A stretch of 64,000 nt of DNA from Roseobacter weihaiensis (GCF_020622345.1 NZ_JACNMO010000003.1:1-64000), one strand, 5' to 3'; shown: positions 1 to 8,778, counted from the first letter of the stretch. Notes: a model not told the origin generated them from the letters alone. Made by a program: numbers and translations.

Positions 1-1
1 C

Positions 2-184
2 GAACAGGCGATTGACGACTTCGTCGACCACTACAATCACCGCCGCTATCACGAAAGCCTCGGCAATCTGACACCCGCCGATGTCTACTTCGGTCGCAGC
101 GAAGGCATTCTAAAGGAAAGGAGAAAAACCAAGGAAAGAACATTGAAACAGCGACGCTTGCTCAATCTCGGGCGCGCCGCATAA
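2..184 (+). pseudogene. IS3-family transposase, C-terminal fragment
   Basis: This open frame enters from the left edge and ends at a TAA at 182-184, giving about 60 residues. It reads as the end of an rve-type integrase core: DDFVDHYNHRRYHESLGNLTPADVY is the usual last part of the catalytic domain of IS3-family OrfB proteins, with the ExxHxxRRYHxSL pattern, followed by a basic tail rich in Arg and Lys. The N-terminal part lies outside the window, so I cannot tell whether the element is intact. It is unrelated to the TetR gene that follows. Confidence 0.8.
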
Positions 185-256
185 GATCACAATCGATGAG
201 CCAGGCCGTCCTCAACGCAGTCAGCTCAATCGGACCACTTCATTTGATGACGGACA
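185..256. repeat. Probable right end of the IS3-type element
   Basis: The sequence after the transposase stop runs through a segment ending in CA near 256 (CACTTCATTTGATGACGGACA). IS3-family ends are 5'-TG...CA-3', so this is a plausible terminal inverted repeat. The partner repeat is outside the window, so the boundary is inferred and not proven. Confidence 0.35.
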
Positions 257-332
257 CGTGTCGGTGGAAAGGGGGGGTGTTGGTCCCCGGAATAGAACCA
301 CAGTTCAATCCAAGTCTCTCTCTTCAAGCTCC

Positions 333-938
333 TTAATTCTGACCCGGCTGGTTCAGCGCCAAGAGACAAAACTGATGCGCTCGCTTGATTGCGCCTTCTG
401 GTGACATGCGGCTCGGGTTCATACAACACTCAAGCCACAGCCCGTCGATCACGGCCTGAACGGCATCTGCAAGAACCGGCAAATCTTTTCTGTCACCAAG
501 ATGAAACCGCATCATATCCGTCAGATGTCGGTGAAACCCCAGATTGGTTTCAGCCTGTACCTCTGCAAACTCCGCAGTCGTGAGAACAGCGCCCCAAAAC
601 GCGACAAGGACGCGCATCTGATGCACATCGCGCAAGTCCTCGGGAAAGAACGCCTTAAGCGTCCGCATCAGATCATCCGCGAGTGATCGGTTCTCCGACA
701 TCATGCTTTTTGACATGCGCGACAGGGCCAGAGTGTTCAGGCTGCGGTAGCACTCCGCCAGCAGCTTATTCTTGTTGCCGAAATGATGCCGGACCAGCCC
801 GGGTGTCACTCCCGCATATTCTGCGATACGGCGCACCGATGAACCGGCAATGCCGTTTTCGGCAACGCAGTCGATAGCCCCCTGGACGAGCCGCGTCTTT
901 CCGTCAGCATTGACGTCCATTTTCGATGAATCATTCAT
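333..938 (-). CDS. TetR/AcrR-family regulator (BetI-like)
   Basis: A 201-residue one-component repressor. Residues 10-55 form the TetR helix-turn-helix ([11 protein letters not shown]...[23 protein letters not shown]), followed by an all-helical ligand domain of the BetI C-terminal type. I start it at the ATG at 936-938, which has GGAG about 9 nt upstream; a longer frame to 1070 would run through the operator. The gene is divergent from the amino-acid ABC operon, and a perfect palindrome lies between them, so it probably represses that operon and itself. The ligand is unknown; a substrate of the operon such as methylarginine is a guess. Confidence 0.85.
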   Translation of the reverse strand: MNDSSKMDVNADGKTRLVQGAIDCVAENGIAGSSVRRIAEYAGVTPGLVRHHFGNKNKLLAECYRSLNTLALSRMSKSMMSENRSLADDLMRTLKAFFPEDLRDVHQMRVLVAFWGAVLTTAEFAEVQAETNLGFHRHLTDMMRFHLGDRKDLPVLADAVQAVIDGLWLECCMNPSRMSPEGAIKRAHQFCLLALNQPGQN

Positions 939-992
939 CGCTTTGATCTCCGGCTCCCGTGTTCGCCCACCAGGACGCTTGCAATCTCGCAG

Positions 993-1010
993 ACTATACA
1001 CTTGTATAGT
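993..1010. promoter_or_regulatory. Perfect inverted repeat, probable TetR operator
   Basis: ACTATACA-CT-TGTATAGT has two perfect 8-bp arms with a 2-bp centre. It lies between the divergent tetR start (938) and the ABC ATPase start (1069). Its size, symmetry and position are those of a TetR-family operator covering both promoters. Confidence 0.7.
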
Positions 1011-1068
1011 AGCGAAACCCGCTGTTGTTGATAGCGCGCTCAAACCGCCTGACCGGTTCCGAAATGAC

Positions 1069-1842
1069 ATGACGACATCATCCTATGCAATTGAATTGCG
1101 GCAACTTCGAAAGTCGTTCGGGTCTGTTGAAGTGCTGAAAGATGTTTCGCTCGCGGCGCGAAAGGGAGAGGTTATTTCGCTGATCGGATCAAGTGGATCA
1201 GGCAAAAGCACGCTGTTGCGCTGTATTAACCTACTTGAGAATCCGACCGCAGGCGAAATCCTTTTGAACGGTGAGACGTTGCTGCTGCGCAAAGGAAAGA
1301 GCGGCCTCGAAGCAGCGAACAGACGGCAGGCAGAGCGTTTTCGCAGTAAGCTGGGCATGGTGTTTCAATCGTTCAATCTGTGGCAGCACATGACCGTCCT
1401 GCAAAATGTCATGGAGGGGCCGGTGCGTGTCCTGAAGCGGACCAAAGCGGACGTACACAAGGAGGCTGTCGCACTTCTGGAACGTGTCGGGCTGGGCGAG
1501 AAACTTTATGCCTATCCGTCGCAAATGTCGGGCGGGCAACAGCAGCGTGCCGCGATTGCGCGGGCTCTCGCAATGCAACCGGATGTCATGCTGTTTGACG
1601 AACCGACATCAGCGCTTGACCCCGAACTTGTCGGCGAGGTTCTGCAGGTCATCCGCGCCCTTGCCGATGAGGGCCGCACCATGTTGTTGGTCACGCACGA
1701 GATGCGTTTCGCGCGCGAGGTATCTGACCGCGTGATTTACCTGCACAATGGTCAGATCGAAGAAGAAGGCACACCAGACCAGCTTTTCGGGAACCCCAAA
1801 AGTGACCGATGTAGGACGTTTGTCAGCTCAATTCATTCATAA
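1069..1842 (+). CDS. Polar amino-acid ABC transporter, ATP-binding subunit
   Basis: A 257-residue ATPase of the HisP/OccP/GlnQ class that powers uptake of a polar or basic amino acid or opine. Walker A is GSSGSGKST near residues 40-48, the Q-loop follows in [17 protein letters not shown], the signature is MSGGQQQR, Walker B is [12 protein letters not shown], and the switch histidine is in [10 protein letters not shown] chose the ATG at 1069 ([10 protein letters not shown]); the frame is open further upstream but that part reads through the operator. No strong Shine-Dalgarno site is visible. It is the first gene of the importer, followed by the binding protein and two permeases. Confidence 0.9.
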   Translation: MTTSSYAIELRQLRKSFGSVEVLKDVSLAARKGEVISLIGSSGSGKSTLLRCINLLENPTAGEILLNGETLLLRKGKSGLEAANRRQAERFRSKLGMVFQSFNLWQHMTVLQNVMEGPVRVLKRTKADVHKEAVALLERVGLGEKLYAYPSQMSGGQQQRAAIARALAMQPDVMLFDEPTSALDPELVGEVLQVIRALADEGRTMLLVTHEMRFAREVSDRVIYLHNGQIEEEGTPDQLFGNPKSDRCRTFVSSIHS

Positions 1843-1861
1843 AACCAACCGGGAGAGACCT

Positions 1862-2632
1862 ATGAAAAACTTGATCAAAACGACGATTGCGACAGCCGCA
1901 ATCGTACTAACCACAACGGTGGCGAATGCCGACGTCAAGATCGGCATCGCAGCGGAGCCATATCCCCCGTTCTCTGAAAAGGGCGCAGACGGGACATGGC
2001 AGGGCTGGGAGATTGAAATCATCGGCGCTGTCTGTGCCGCGATGGAAGAAGAGTGCGAGATCGTTCCCGTGGCGTGGGACGGTATCATTCCCGCGCTGCT
2101 GGCCGAGAAGTTCGATGTGATCATGGCCTCGATGTCGATCACTGAAGAGCGGATGAAAACCATCGACTTTTCAGATCGCTACTACAACACCCCTGCGGTC
2201 ATCATCGGGCCGGAGGGGTCTGACATCTCGGGTGATCCAGCGAGCCTTGACGGCAAGATCGTTGGCGTTCAGGTGGCCACGACCCACGCCAATTATGTTG
2301 ATGCCTATTTCGCCGAAACCGCAGAGGTGAAGACTTATTCGACTTTTGATGAACATAACCAAGACCTGTTTGCAGGCCGCGTGGATGCGGTTGTCGCCGA
2401 CAGCCTTGCGATGCAGGCTTTCTTGTCCAGCGATCAAGGCGACGGCTTTGAGATCAAAGGGGAACTGAACGATGCGGCCATCTTTGGCCCCGGTGTCGGC
2501 GGCGGCATGCGTAAGGGCGAGACAGAACTTGCTGAAAAACTGAACGCCGCAATCGCGCAAATCCGTGCGGATGGGACCTATGATGAAATCTCATCCAGGT
2601 ACTTTGACTTCGACATCTATGGCGGCGAATAA
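1862..2632 (+). CDS. Amino-acid ABC transporter, periplasmic binding protein
   Basis: A 256-residue family 3 solute-binding protein (SBP_bac_3, LAO/octopine type). It has a Sec signal peptide with likely cleavage after ...TTVANA (residue 23). The mature part begins DVKIGIAAEPYPPFS and contains WDGIIPALLAEKFDVIMASMSIT, the typical lobe-1 ligand region. Two acidic segments near the C-terminus fit a cationic ligand only loosely. A GGGAGAG Shine-Dalgarno site precedes the ATG at 1862. With DDAH downstream, methylated arginine is a reasonable ligand, but this is inferred from context. Confidence 0.88.
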   Translation: MKNLIKTTIATAAIVLTTTVANADVKIGIAAEPYPPFSEKGADGTWQGWEIEIIGAVCAAMEEECEIVPVAWDGIIPALLAEKFDVIMASMSITEERMKTIDFSDRYYNTPAVIIGPEGSDISGDPASLDGKIVGVQVATTHANYVDAYFAETAEVKTYSTFDEHNQDLFAGRVDAVVADSLAMQAFLSSDQGDGFEIKGELNDAAIFGPGVGGGMRKGETELAEKLNAAIAQIRADGTYDEISSRYFDFDIYGGE

Positions 2633-2683
2633 GATATCCTGATTGGTGCCGGGCCATTCCGGCACCACTTGCATGCCGCATCC

Positions 2684-3397
2684 ATGGAAAACGCACTTGA
2701 CCTGCTTGCTTTGCAGCCGCCCGGATGGGGCGGTAACCTGTTGCGCGGGCTTCTTTCGACGATTCAGATAGCACTTGGAGCCTATGCCCTTGGGCTTTGC
2801 ATTGGGTTTTGCGGCGCACTTGGCAAGCTTTATGGCGGGCCAGTGCTGCGCTGGTCCTTGGAGTTCTACACAACGCTGATCCGTGCCGTTCCGGAACTGA
2901 TCCTGATTTTGCTGTTGTATTACGCGGGCACGGATCTTTTGAACACAGTCCGCGGCAGCATGGGATGGGACCGTGTGGACATTGATGGCCTCTGGGCCGG
3001 TATCTACGTCATCGGTTTTGTCCAGGGAGCCTATTCCACCGAAGTATTTCGCGGCGCAATGCGGGCCGTGTCAAATGACCAGGTCGAAGCGGCCAAATCA
3101 GTGGGGATGTCACCGGTCATGATGCACCGCCGGATCATCATTCCGCTGATGTTGCCCTTCGCTTTGCCCGGGCTTGCGAACCTTTGGCTGATCACCACAA
3201 AAGACACCGCCCTCCTGGCGGTTGTCGGCTTTAGCGAACTGGCGCTGGAAACGCGGCAGGCCGCCGGGGCCACAAAGGAATATCTGTTGTTCTTCCTTGC
3301 AGCCGGCACCCTTTATCTGCTGCTAACACTGGTATCAAACCTGTTGTTCGGCTTGCTTGAAAAACGCCTGCGCCGGGGCGAGGCACGGGTGACCTGA
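2684..3397 (+). CDS. Amino-acid ABC transporter, permease 1 (HisQ/OccQ type)
   Basis: A 237-residue inner-membrane permease of the HisQM family. It has about five hydrophobic segments and the EAA loop (VEAAKSVGMSPVMMHRRIIIPLMLPFALPGLANLW) that docks on the ATPase. The N-terminal TTIQIALGAYALGL is typical for these subunits. I start at the ATG at 2684; an in-frame TTG at 2669 is possible. Its stop overlaps the next permease start (TGATG), which indicates translational coupling. Confidence 0.88.
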   Translation: MENALDLLALQPPGWGGNLLRGLLSTIQIALGAYALGLCIGFCGALGKLYGGPVLRWSLEFYTTLIRAVPELILILLLYYAGTDLLNTVRGSMGWDRVDIDGLWAGIYVIGFVQGAYSTEVFRGAMRAVSNDQVEAAKSVGMSPVMMHRRIIIPLMLPFALPGLANLWLITTKDTALLAVVGFSELALETRQAAGATKEYLLFFLAAGTLYLLLTLVSNLLFGLLEKRLRRGEARVT

Positions 3398-4089
3398 TGG
3401 TTTGGGACTGGTTACCCGAATATGCGCCACGGTTTGTCGAAGGCATTTCGATCACCCTGCAATTGTTGGGGCTATCAATCTTTTTCGGCATGATGCTCGC
3501 GATTCCGATTGGTCTGGTGCAAGTGACGGGTCCCTGGCCGTTGGCATGGCTGGCCCGCGCTTTTTGCACGGTTATTCGGGGCACACCGCTGCTAATCCAG
3601 CTTTGGCTCATTTATTACGGTCTGGGGTCACTGTTCCCCTTTATCCCCGGCATCCGGGAAAGCATGTTCTGGCCCATCCTGCGCGATGCCTTCCCCTATG
3701 CGGTCTTTGCCTTCACGCTCAGCGTTGCGGGCTATGAGGGCGAGATCATGCGCGGTGCGTTCAAAGGCGTCCCCAAAGGCGAGCTTGAGGCGGCCCGCGC
3801 GATTGGCATGACGCCCTTTCAGGTGCTGCGCCGGGTCTGGTTGCCCCGCGCCCTGCAGAACGTATTTCCGACCTTGGCAGGCGAGTTCATCCTGACGCTA
3901 AAGGCCACGCCGCTGGCTGCCACCATTACCGTGTTCGAAGTTTACGGGATCGGCACAATCGTCCGGCAGGAAACCTACCGCATTTACGAGCCGCTCTTGT
4001 TCGTCGCGGCGATCTACGTGTTCCTGACGATCTGCCTTGTCGTTTTTTTCCGCTTTCTCGAAAACCGGCGCGCGCTTCCGCGCATCTGA
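3397..4089 (+). CDS. Amino-acid ABC transporter, permease 2 (HisM/OccM type)
   Basis: A 230-residue partner permease. The EAA motif (ELEAARAIGMTPFQVLRRVWLPRALQNVFPTLAGE) is clear, as are RGTPLLIQLWLIYYGLG near the N-terminal half and five or so membrane helices. The ATG at 3397 overlaps the previous stop by one base. This completes a four-component importer of one ATPase, one binding protein and two permeases. Confidence 0.9.
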   Translation: MVWDWLPEYAPRFVEGISITLQLLGLSIFFGMMLAIPIGLVQVTGPWPLAWLARAFCTVIRGTPLLIQLWLIYYGLGSLFPFIPGIRESMFWPILRDAFPYAVFAFTLSVAGYEGEIMRGAFKGVPKGELEAARAIGMTPFQVLRRVWLPRALQNVFPTLAGEFILTLKATPLAATITVFEVYGIGTIVRQETYRIYEPLLFVAAIYVFLTICLVVFFRFLENRRALPRI

Positions 4090-4118
4090 TCCTCATCCTA
4101 AATACACAGGCCACCGAC

Positions 4119-4910
4119 ATGACTGCAAAAAGCTACACTTTCTCACATGCGATCTGCCGTGCACCCTCCCGCAGCAGTTCTGATGGATTGCGCGCTGTTG
4201 ATACCGGGGCGCCTGATCTGGCGGTGTTTGAACAGCAGCACGCCGATTATGTGGCAGCCTTGCGCACGACCGGGGCCACCGTCACCGTGCTTGACGCGAT
4301 GGAGGCATATCCGGATTCCGTTTTTGTAGAGGATGCCGCATTGTGCCTGCGCGAAGGCGCGGTGATCATGCGGCCCGGCGCGCCCACCCGTTTGGGCGAA
4401 GCGGCAGAAATGATCCCGCATCTTACCGCGCTCTATCAAGAGGTGCTGCAGGTCGAAGGGCCCGGGTTTGTCGAGGGCGGTGACATCCTGACGACAGAGC
4501 GTGAGATCCTTGTGGGATTGTCGGCGCGCACCGACCACGCGGGAGTGGAAGAACTCCGCCAACTGGTTGACCGCTGGGGCTACACCGTGCGAATCGTGGA
4601 AACACCACCAAACGTGCTGCATTTCAAGACCGATTGCTCCTTGCTGGATGAAGACACGGTTTTGGCCACAAAACGACTGGACGCATCGGGCTGTTTTGAA
4701 GGGTACAAAGTGATCCACACTGCAGAGGGGGAAGAGGCCTGCGCAAACGCCATCCGGTTCAACGAACTTGTCGTAATGCCCGCAGGCTTTCCCAAGACAC
4801 GAGATGTTTTGGCCACAGCAGGCTACACCATCCGCGAGGTCGGCAATACCGAAGCGGCCAAACTTGACGGGGGGATGTCCTGCCTGTCGCTGCGCTTCAC
4901 CCCCAGATGA
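4119..4910 (+). CDS. Dimethylarginine dimethylaminohydrolase (DDAH)
   Basis: A 263-residue guanidino-group hydrolase of the amidinotransferase fold. DDAH converts N-omega-methylated arginines to citrulline plus (di)methylamine. The conserved VFVEDAA segment lies near residue 70, EGGDIL near residue 130, the catalytic histidine is H168 in VLHFKTDCSLL, and the catalytic cysteine is C255 in GGMSCLSLR. Spacing and length match bacterial DDAH (about 255 aa, H162/C249 in Pseudomonas). It follows the amino-acid importer directly, so the operon probably imports and hydrolyses methylarginine. Arginine deiminase is less likely because the protein is too short. Confidence 0.9.
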   Translation: MTAKSYTFSHAICRAPSRSSSDGLRAVDTGAPDLAVFEQQHADYVAALRTTGATVTVLDAMEAYPDSVFVEDAALCLREGAVIMRPGAPTRLGEAAEMIPHLTALYQEVLQVEGPGFVEGGDILTTEREILVGLSARTDHAGVEELRQLVDRWGYTVRIVETPPNVLHFKTDCSLLDEDTVLATKRLDASGCFEGYKVIHTAEGEEACANAIRFNELVVMPAGFPKTRDVLATAGYTIREVGNTEAAKLDGGMSCLSLRFTPR

Positions 4911-6064
4911 AAAGCGTTCTGCCGGATATCGCAGCTTTTGCAGATGAGATGACCGCGTGGCGCAGGCATCTGCACCAACATCCGGAACTGGACCTTGCCT
5001 GTCACGCGACCGCGGCCTTCGTGGCCGAACGCATGACCGAATTTGGCGTTGATCACATCCATACAGGCTTTGCGCAAACCGGGATCGTCGCGATCATCGA
5101 GGGCCGCGGTGCCGGCCTCACAATCGGCCTGCGCGCCGATATGGACGCGCTTCCGATTATTGAGGCGACAGGGGCACAATGGCAGTCAAAGACCACCGGC
5201 ATCATGCCTGCCTGCGGTCACGACGATCACACCACTATGTTGCTTGGAGCAGCACGATATCTGTGCCAGACAAGGAATTTCTCAGGTCGCGTTGTGTTGA
5301 TTTTTCAACCCGGAGAAGAGCTGAGTGGCGGCGGCCAGATCATGGTCGCACATGGCATCTTTGACCGGTTCGATATTGCCGAGATCTATGCCCTGCACAC
5401 CCTGCCCGGAGAGACGGCGGGCACCTTTCACACACGCCCCGGTCCGTTTTTGGCATCAGTCGATGATTTTTCCTTTACGATCACAGGCCGCAGCGGTCAC
5501 GTCGCCTACCCAGCGCTGTGTCGCAACCCGATCAACCACTTTGGTGCTGTGATCGCTGGCGTCGCCAGTATTTAACACCTGCTCAACGCACAGCAGCGCT
5601 TGGGCGTGATGGCGGTGACAGTGGCACAGGCGGGCAATGCAACCAATGTGGTGCCGGATCAGGCGGTTTTGAGCGGGTCCGTCAGAACCTTATCGGCTGC
5701 GTTTCGTCATCAGGCCGAAGAGCGCCTGATGACATTGGCTGCCGAGGCGCCAGAGGGGCTGAGCGTCGCGATGCAGTATACGCGCTACTATCCGCCCCTC
5801 GTCAATGATGATGCCGCCACCGCATTTGCCTGCAAAACAGCAGCCGGGCTCACCGGGGACACACGGGTCGATGGACAGTCCGCACCCCATTTTGTCGCAG
5901 AGGATTTTTCCTATATGCTGCGAGCATGCAAGGGCTGTTTCCTGTTTTTGGGCCAAGGCGATGGCCCCGCGCTACATAACGACAGGTTCGATTTAAACGA
6001 TGCTATTGCGCCAGCCGGAGCATCGTTTTTTGCAAAACTGGTTGAGGACCGTCTCAACCGTTGA
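4907..6064 (+). pseudogene. M20 amidohydrolase (hippurate/N-acyl-amino-acid hydrolase type) with one in-frame stop
   Basis: The frame starts at an ATG overlapping the DDAH stop (ATGA) and reads as a metal-dependent M20D peptidase/amidohydrolase. GLRADMDALPI, the metal-binding ACGHDDHTTMLL, the catalytic glutamate in FQPGEE, and GRSGHVAYP are all present. A TAA at 5573-5575 follows IAGVASI. The same frame then continues without loss to 6064 with NATNVVPDQAVLSGSVRT, the late metal-site segment SAPHFVAEDFSYML and a normal C-terminus. Total length, 385 codons, is normal. A single substitution (for example TAC or TAT to TAA) explains it. Without readthrough the enzyme is lost. Confidence 0.82.
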
Positions 6065-6127
6065 TGAAAAATAACGACATTCTACGCCGCCCAAAAACTG
6101 CGTGGCACATAACAAGGAGGAAACCAG

Positions 6128-6940
6128 ATGTGTGATGTTTGTGTGATGAACGCCGTGAAGGACAAAATGCTCTCACGACGCAGCTTTTTCAAAGGCACGG
6201 CAGCGGCGGGTGCGGCGGCTGTGACCGGATCGGCACTGGCAACACCGGCCATGGCCGCAGGCCACGGCGCGGTCGAGGACATGACCCATACGCTGCATGA
6301 AGACTTCCCAACCTACTTTGGCGAAAGTCAGTTTTCGCGCGAGCAGATCTACACCTATGCCGAGCACGCGTTCAATCTGTTTCAATACACCGTTAACGAA
6401 CATACCGGTACGCATATCGACGCGCCGCTTCACTTTTCCGAAGATGGCACCTCGGTCGACGAAATCCCGCTTTCGTCGCTGATTGCGCCGCTATGTGTTG
6501 TCGATATTGCCGCCCGCGCGGCGGAAGACGCGGACACCCAGGTGACACCCGATGATCTCAAGACATGGATCGCGGCAAACGGTGATATTCCAGATGGGGC
6601 CTGCGTGGCGATGCATTCCGGCTGGGCACCCAAGGTGGACACCGACGGGTTCCGCAACTTTGACGGGCAGGCACAGCATTATCCCGGCTTCCATATCGAA
6701 GCGGCGCAGATGCTCCTGGAAACCGGCGCGCAGTCCATTGCGGTGGATACGCTTTCGCTTGACCACGGGATGTCAGCGGATTTCGCCACTCATTATGCCT
6801 GGTTGCCGACAGGGCGCTTTGGTATCGAAAACATCGCGAACCTCGACAAGGTTCCTGCGGCGGGTGCAACACTTGTCATCGGCGCGCCAAAATATCGGGG
6901 CGGCACTGGCGGCCCTGCACGCATTTTTGCGATGGTCTGA
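6128..6940 (+). CDS. Cyclase-family (kynurenine formamidase-like) hydrolase, Tat-exported
   Basis: A 270-residue protein of the PF04199 cyclase family, metal-dependent hydrolases that act on amides and lactones such as N-formylkynurenine. The signature HxGTHxDxPxHF is intact at residues 92-103 (H92, H96, D98, H102). The N-terminus has a twin-arginine motif (SRRSFFKG) followed by an alanine-rich hydrophobic stretch ending at ...ATPAMAAG, so it is probably exported folded. An AAGGAGG site lies 7 nt upstream of the ATG. It closes the DDAH operon. The substrate is unknown; formamidase or imidase activity would fit its neighbours. Confidence 0.85.
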   Translation: MCDVCVMNAVKDKMLSRRSFFKGTAAAGAAAVTGSALATPAMAAGHGAVEDMTHTLHEDFPTYFGESQFSREQIYTYAEHAFNLFQYTVNEHTGTHIDAPLHFSEDGTSVDEIPLSSLIAPLCVVDIAARAAEDADTQVTPDDLKTWIAANGDIPDGACVAMHSGWAPKVDTDGFRNFDGQAQHYPGFHIEAAQMLLETGAQSIAVDTLSLDHGMSADFATHYAWLPTGRFGIENIANLDKVPAAGATLVIGAPKYRGGTGGPARIFAMV

Positions 6941-6948
6941 ATAGAAAC

Positions 6949-6976
6949 GGAGGCTCCTCATTGCCACGGAGCCTCC
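6949..6976. terminator. Strong hairpin, probable terminator
   Basis: GGAGGCTCC (6949-6957) and GGAGCCTCC (6968-6976) form a perfect 9-bp stem with a 10-nt loop, nine bases after the cyclase stop. No clear T-run follows. It lies between convergent genes, so a terminator, perhaps Rho-assisted, is the likely role. Confidence 0.6.
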
Positions 6977-7030
6977 TACCTCGATGCTGGCCCGGTGCGA
7001 CGGGGTTGCATCTGCAAGCAAAACAGCACC

Positions 7031-7204
7031 TTACCTTGCCGGCTTTCGGAGACGTGGAATTTCGGGCTGCATCTCGTCCAGCGCGGTGACGGTTTCAGTT
7101 GTCAGCGGGCCATTCCAAGGTGCGCCATCATTTTCGATGTGAATCGCTGTGAGACCGGTGGGATCGATATTTGTGTTCAACCCAATACGTATCACCTGTT
7201 TCAC
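7031..7204 (-). CDS. Possible small ORF coupled to the GntR gene
   Basis: A 57-codon frame opens at a GTG (7202-7204) that overlaps the GntR stop as GTGA, the arrangement used by real coupled genes in this window. Its composition is more protein-like than the shadow frames (VIRIGLNTNIDPTG and DGAPWNGPLTTETVTALDEM). I recognise no family. It could be a short peptide or the remnant of a longer gene. Confidence 0.25.
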   Translation of the reverse strand: MKQVIRIGLNTNIDPTGLTAIHIENDGAPWNGPLTTETVTALDEMQPEIPRLRKPAR

Positions 7205-8097
7205 AAGTTCCCGTCCCACATGGCAGAGGCAAGAAGCGTTTCCTTTGCATGGCGCAGGTGGACGTTCATCGCGGCTTGGGCGGCCATGGGATCTTGTGCT
7301 TCCAGAGCGGAAATAATATCGAGATGTTGGATCACCGCGTGATGATTGCGCTCCAGCTCGTCCTGTTTTCGCCATCTGTAGTGGTAATGGAAAACCAGCG
7401 AGATCAGTTCGAAGAAATCCCGTACAAAGCGGTTCCCGAAGGCATCAATCCAAACCCTGTGGAACTTTTCATCAAGCCGGGGAAACAAGACATAGTCGGA
7501 TGCGATGTTATCGAGGATAGCCTCGTGTTCCGCCCTCTGCTGGATCGCAAGCTGGTGCGCCTTGGGGCCGGATCTGAGGAACGCATCGAATGCAGCGCGT
7601 TCAAACATTTCGCGCACCGTGAACAGTTCTTCGGCAAAATCACGGGTAAAGCCGTGCAGGACCCAATGGCGGTTTGTCTTCTTTTCGATCAAACCAAAGC
7701 GGGAGAACCGGATCAAAAACTCACGCACAGCGGTTGAGCTGACGCTGAATGTCTTGGCCAACTCGGTCTCGCGCAAGGTGGTGCCGGGGTTCAATTCCCC
7801 TGCAAAGACATGTTCCATGAACATCGACGGTATCTTTTCGGCGACGGATTCGGTTTCGTCAGCCGGGAAGTATTCAGCCTTTCGGGGCTTGCGCAACACG
7901 GTTTTCGACCGCCCTGACCATGCGATGATGCCCGCGTCCTGCAACCCATTCAAAATGCTGCGTACGGTTGTGCGGCTGACAGCCCACTGCTTTGCCAAGG
8001 CAACTTCGGTTGGCAGTTCGCGCCGGATCTCGCCCGACACGATCATATCGAGCGCGCGGTTATAGCTTTCCTTATAGGTGCTGCTATGGCGCGACAT
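7201..8097 (-). CDS. GntR-family regulator with two winged-helix domains
   Basis: A 298-residue regulator. Residues about 8-65 form a complete GntR winged helix (LPTEVALAKQWAVSRTTVRSIL...). After a linker, residues about 85-155 form a second one of FadR type (LRETELAKTFSVSSTAVREFL...). The rest is a helical FCD ligand domain with LDEKFHRVWIDAF and HLRHAKET. FadR-type regulators normally have one DNA-binding domain and about 230 residues. The gene ends the minus-strand sugar operon, 15 bp after the aldolase gene, so it probably senses a sugar acid from this pathway. Confidence 0.8.
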   Translation of the reverse strand: MSRHSSTYKESYNRALDMIVSGEIRRELPTEVALAKQWAVSRTTVRSILNGLQDAGIIAWSGRSKTVLRKPRKAEYFPADETESVAEKIPSMFMEHVFAGELNPGTTLRETELAKTFSVSSTAVREFLIRFSRFGLIEKKTNRHWVLHGFTRDFAEELFTVREMFERAAFDAFLRSGPKAHQLAIQQRAEHEAILDNIASDYVLFPRLDEKFHRVWIDAFGNRFVRDFFELISLVFHYHYRWRKQDELERNHHAVIQHLDIISALEAQDPMAAQAAMNVHLRHAKETLLASAMWDGNL

Positions 8098-8112
8098 CGT
8101 TCAAACCATCCC

Positions 8113-8778
8113 CTACATCACGCCAAACTTTTCAAACGCCTCCTGCGTGCTCATACCGGCCCTGATGGCCGTGGCAACAGCGTTTTCGGTGGCGACCTTT
8201 TCGTGAGCTGCGGCAATCACCTCGCCCTCGACAGCCTGCGGGACAATCAAGACGCCCTCCTCATCGGCCACGATCAGGTCGCCGTTGTGGATCAGTACCT
8301 GACCGATCTGGAGCGGCATCCGGTAGTCGATCACCTTGCCGCGCACCCCCTGATCCTGTGCATAAGCGCCGCGCGAAAAGACAGGAAAGCCAAGCTGCCG
8401 GATCTCGGGCGTGTCGCGGACATACCCATCAAGGATCGCGCCTGCGGCCTTCAGATACATGGCGCGCGTGGACATTAATCCCCCCCACAAGGCGCAGTTC
8501 AGTGCAGTGCCGGTGGTGATGTAGATCTCATCGGCTTTCAGATCGTCGAGCGCTTCGAACATCATACCGAAGGGTTTGTGGGATAAAGGGCCACGTCCTG
8601 TTCCCTCGGGATAGGGCGTTTCCAATACCGGCATCGCGCGCCCCACGATGCGGGTGCCTGCGACAAGTGGTGCGATACCGGGGGGCAGAAACTGATGCCG
8701 GTGACCCATCCGGTCAAGGATGTCGCCAATGACGGCTGTAAACAGCGTCTCGCGGATGTGTTCGAAATCAAGTGCCAT
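8113..8778 (-). CDS. RraA/HMG-aldolase family protein
   Basis: A 221-residue protein of the RraA-like fold, which includes 4-hydroxy-4-methyl-2-oxoglutarate aldolases and oxaloacetate decarboxylases. The active-site stretch is present as WGGLMSTRAMYLKAAGAILDGYVRDTPEI, containing the GG...A...G..G....G.VRD pattern that positions the divalent metal and the substrate carboxylate. In this operon (sugar importer, dehydrogenases, sugar-acid dehydratase) it most likely cleaves or processes the 2-keto-3-deoxy or 2,4-diketo acid into pyruvate and a C3 unit. RNase E inhibition is improbable in a catabolic operon. Confidence 0.82.
   Translation of the reverse strand: MALDFEHIRETLFTAVIGDILDRMGHRHQFLPPGIAPLVAGTRIVGRAMPVLETPYPEGTGRGPLSHKPFGMMFEALDDLKADEIYITTGTALNCALWGGLMSTRAMYLKAAGAILDGYVRDTPEIRQLGFPVFSRGAYAQDQGVRGKVIDYRMPLQIGQVLIHNGDLIVADEEGVLIVPQAVEGEVIAAAHEKVATENAVATAIRAGMSTQEAFEKFGVM

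Noticed and set aside
850-1068. N-terminal extension of the ABC ATPase
   Set aside because: The open frame continues upstream but would be antisense to tetR and run through the palindromic operator; the ATG at 1069 matches family starts.
939-1070. N-terminal extension of the TetR regulator
   Set aside because: It would place the operator inside the gene, and the extra residues are not TetR-like.
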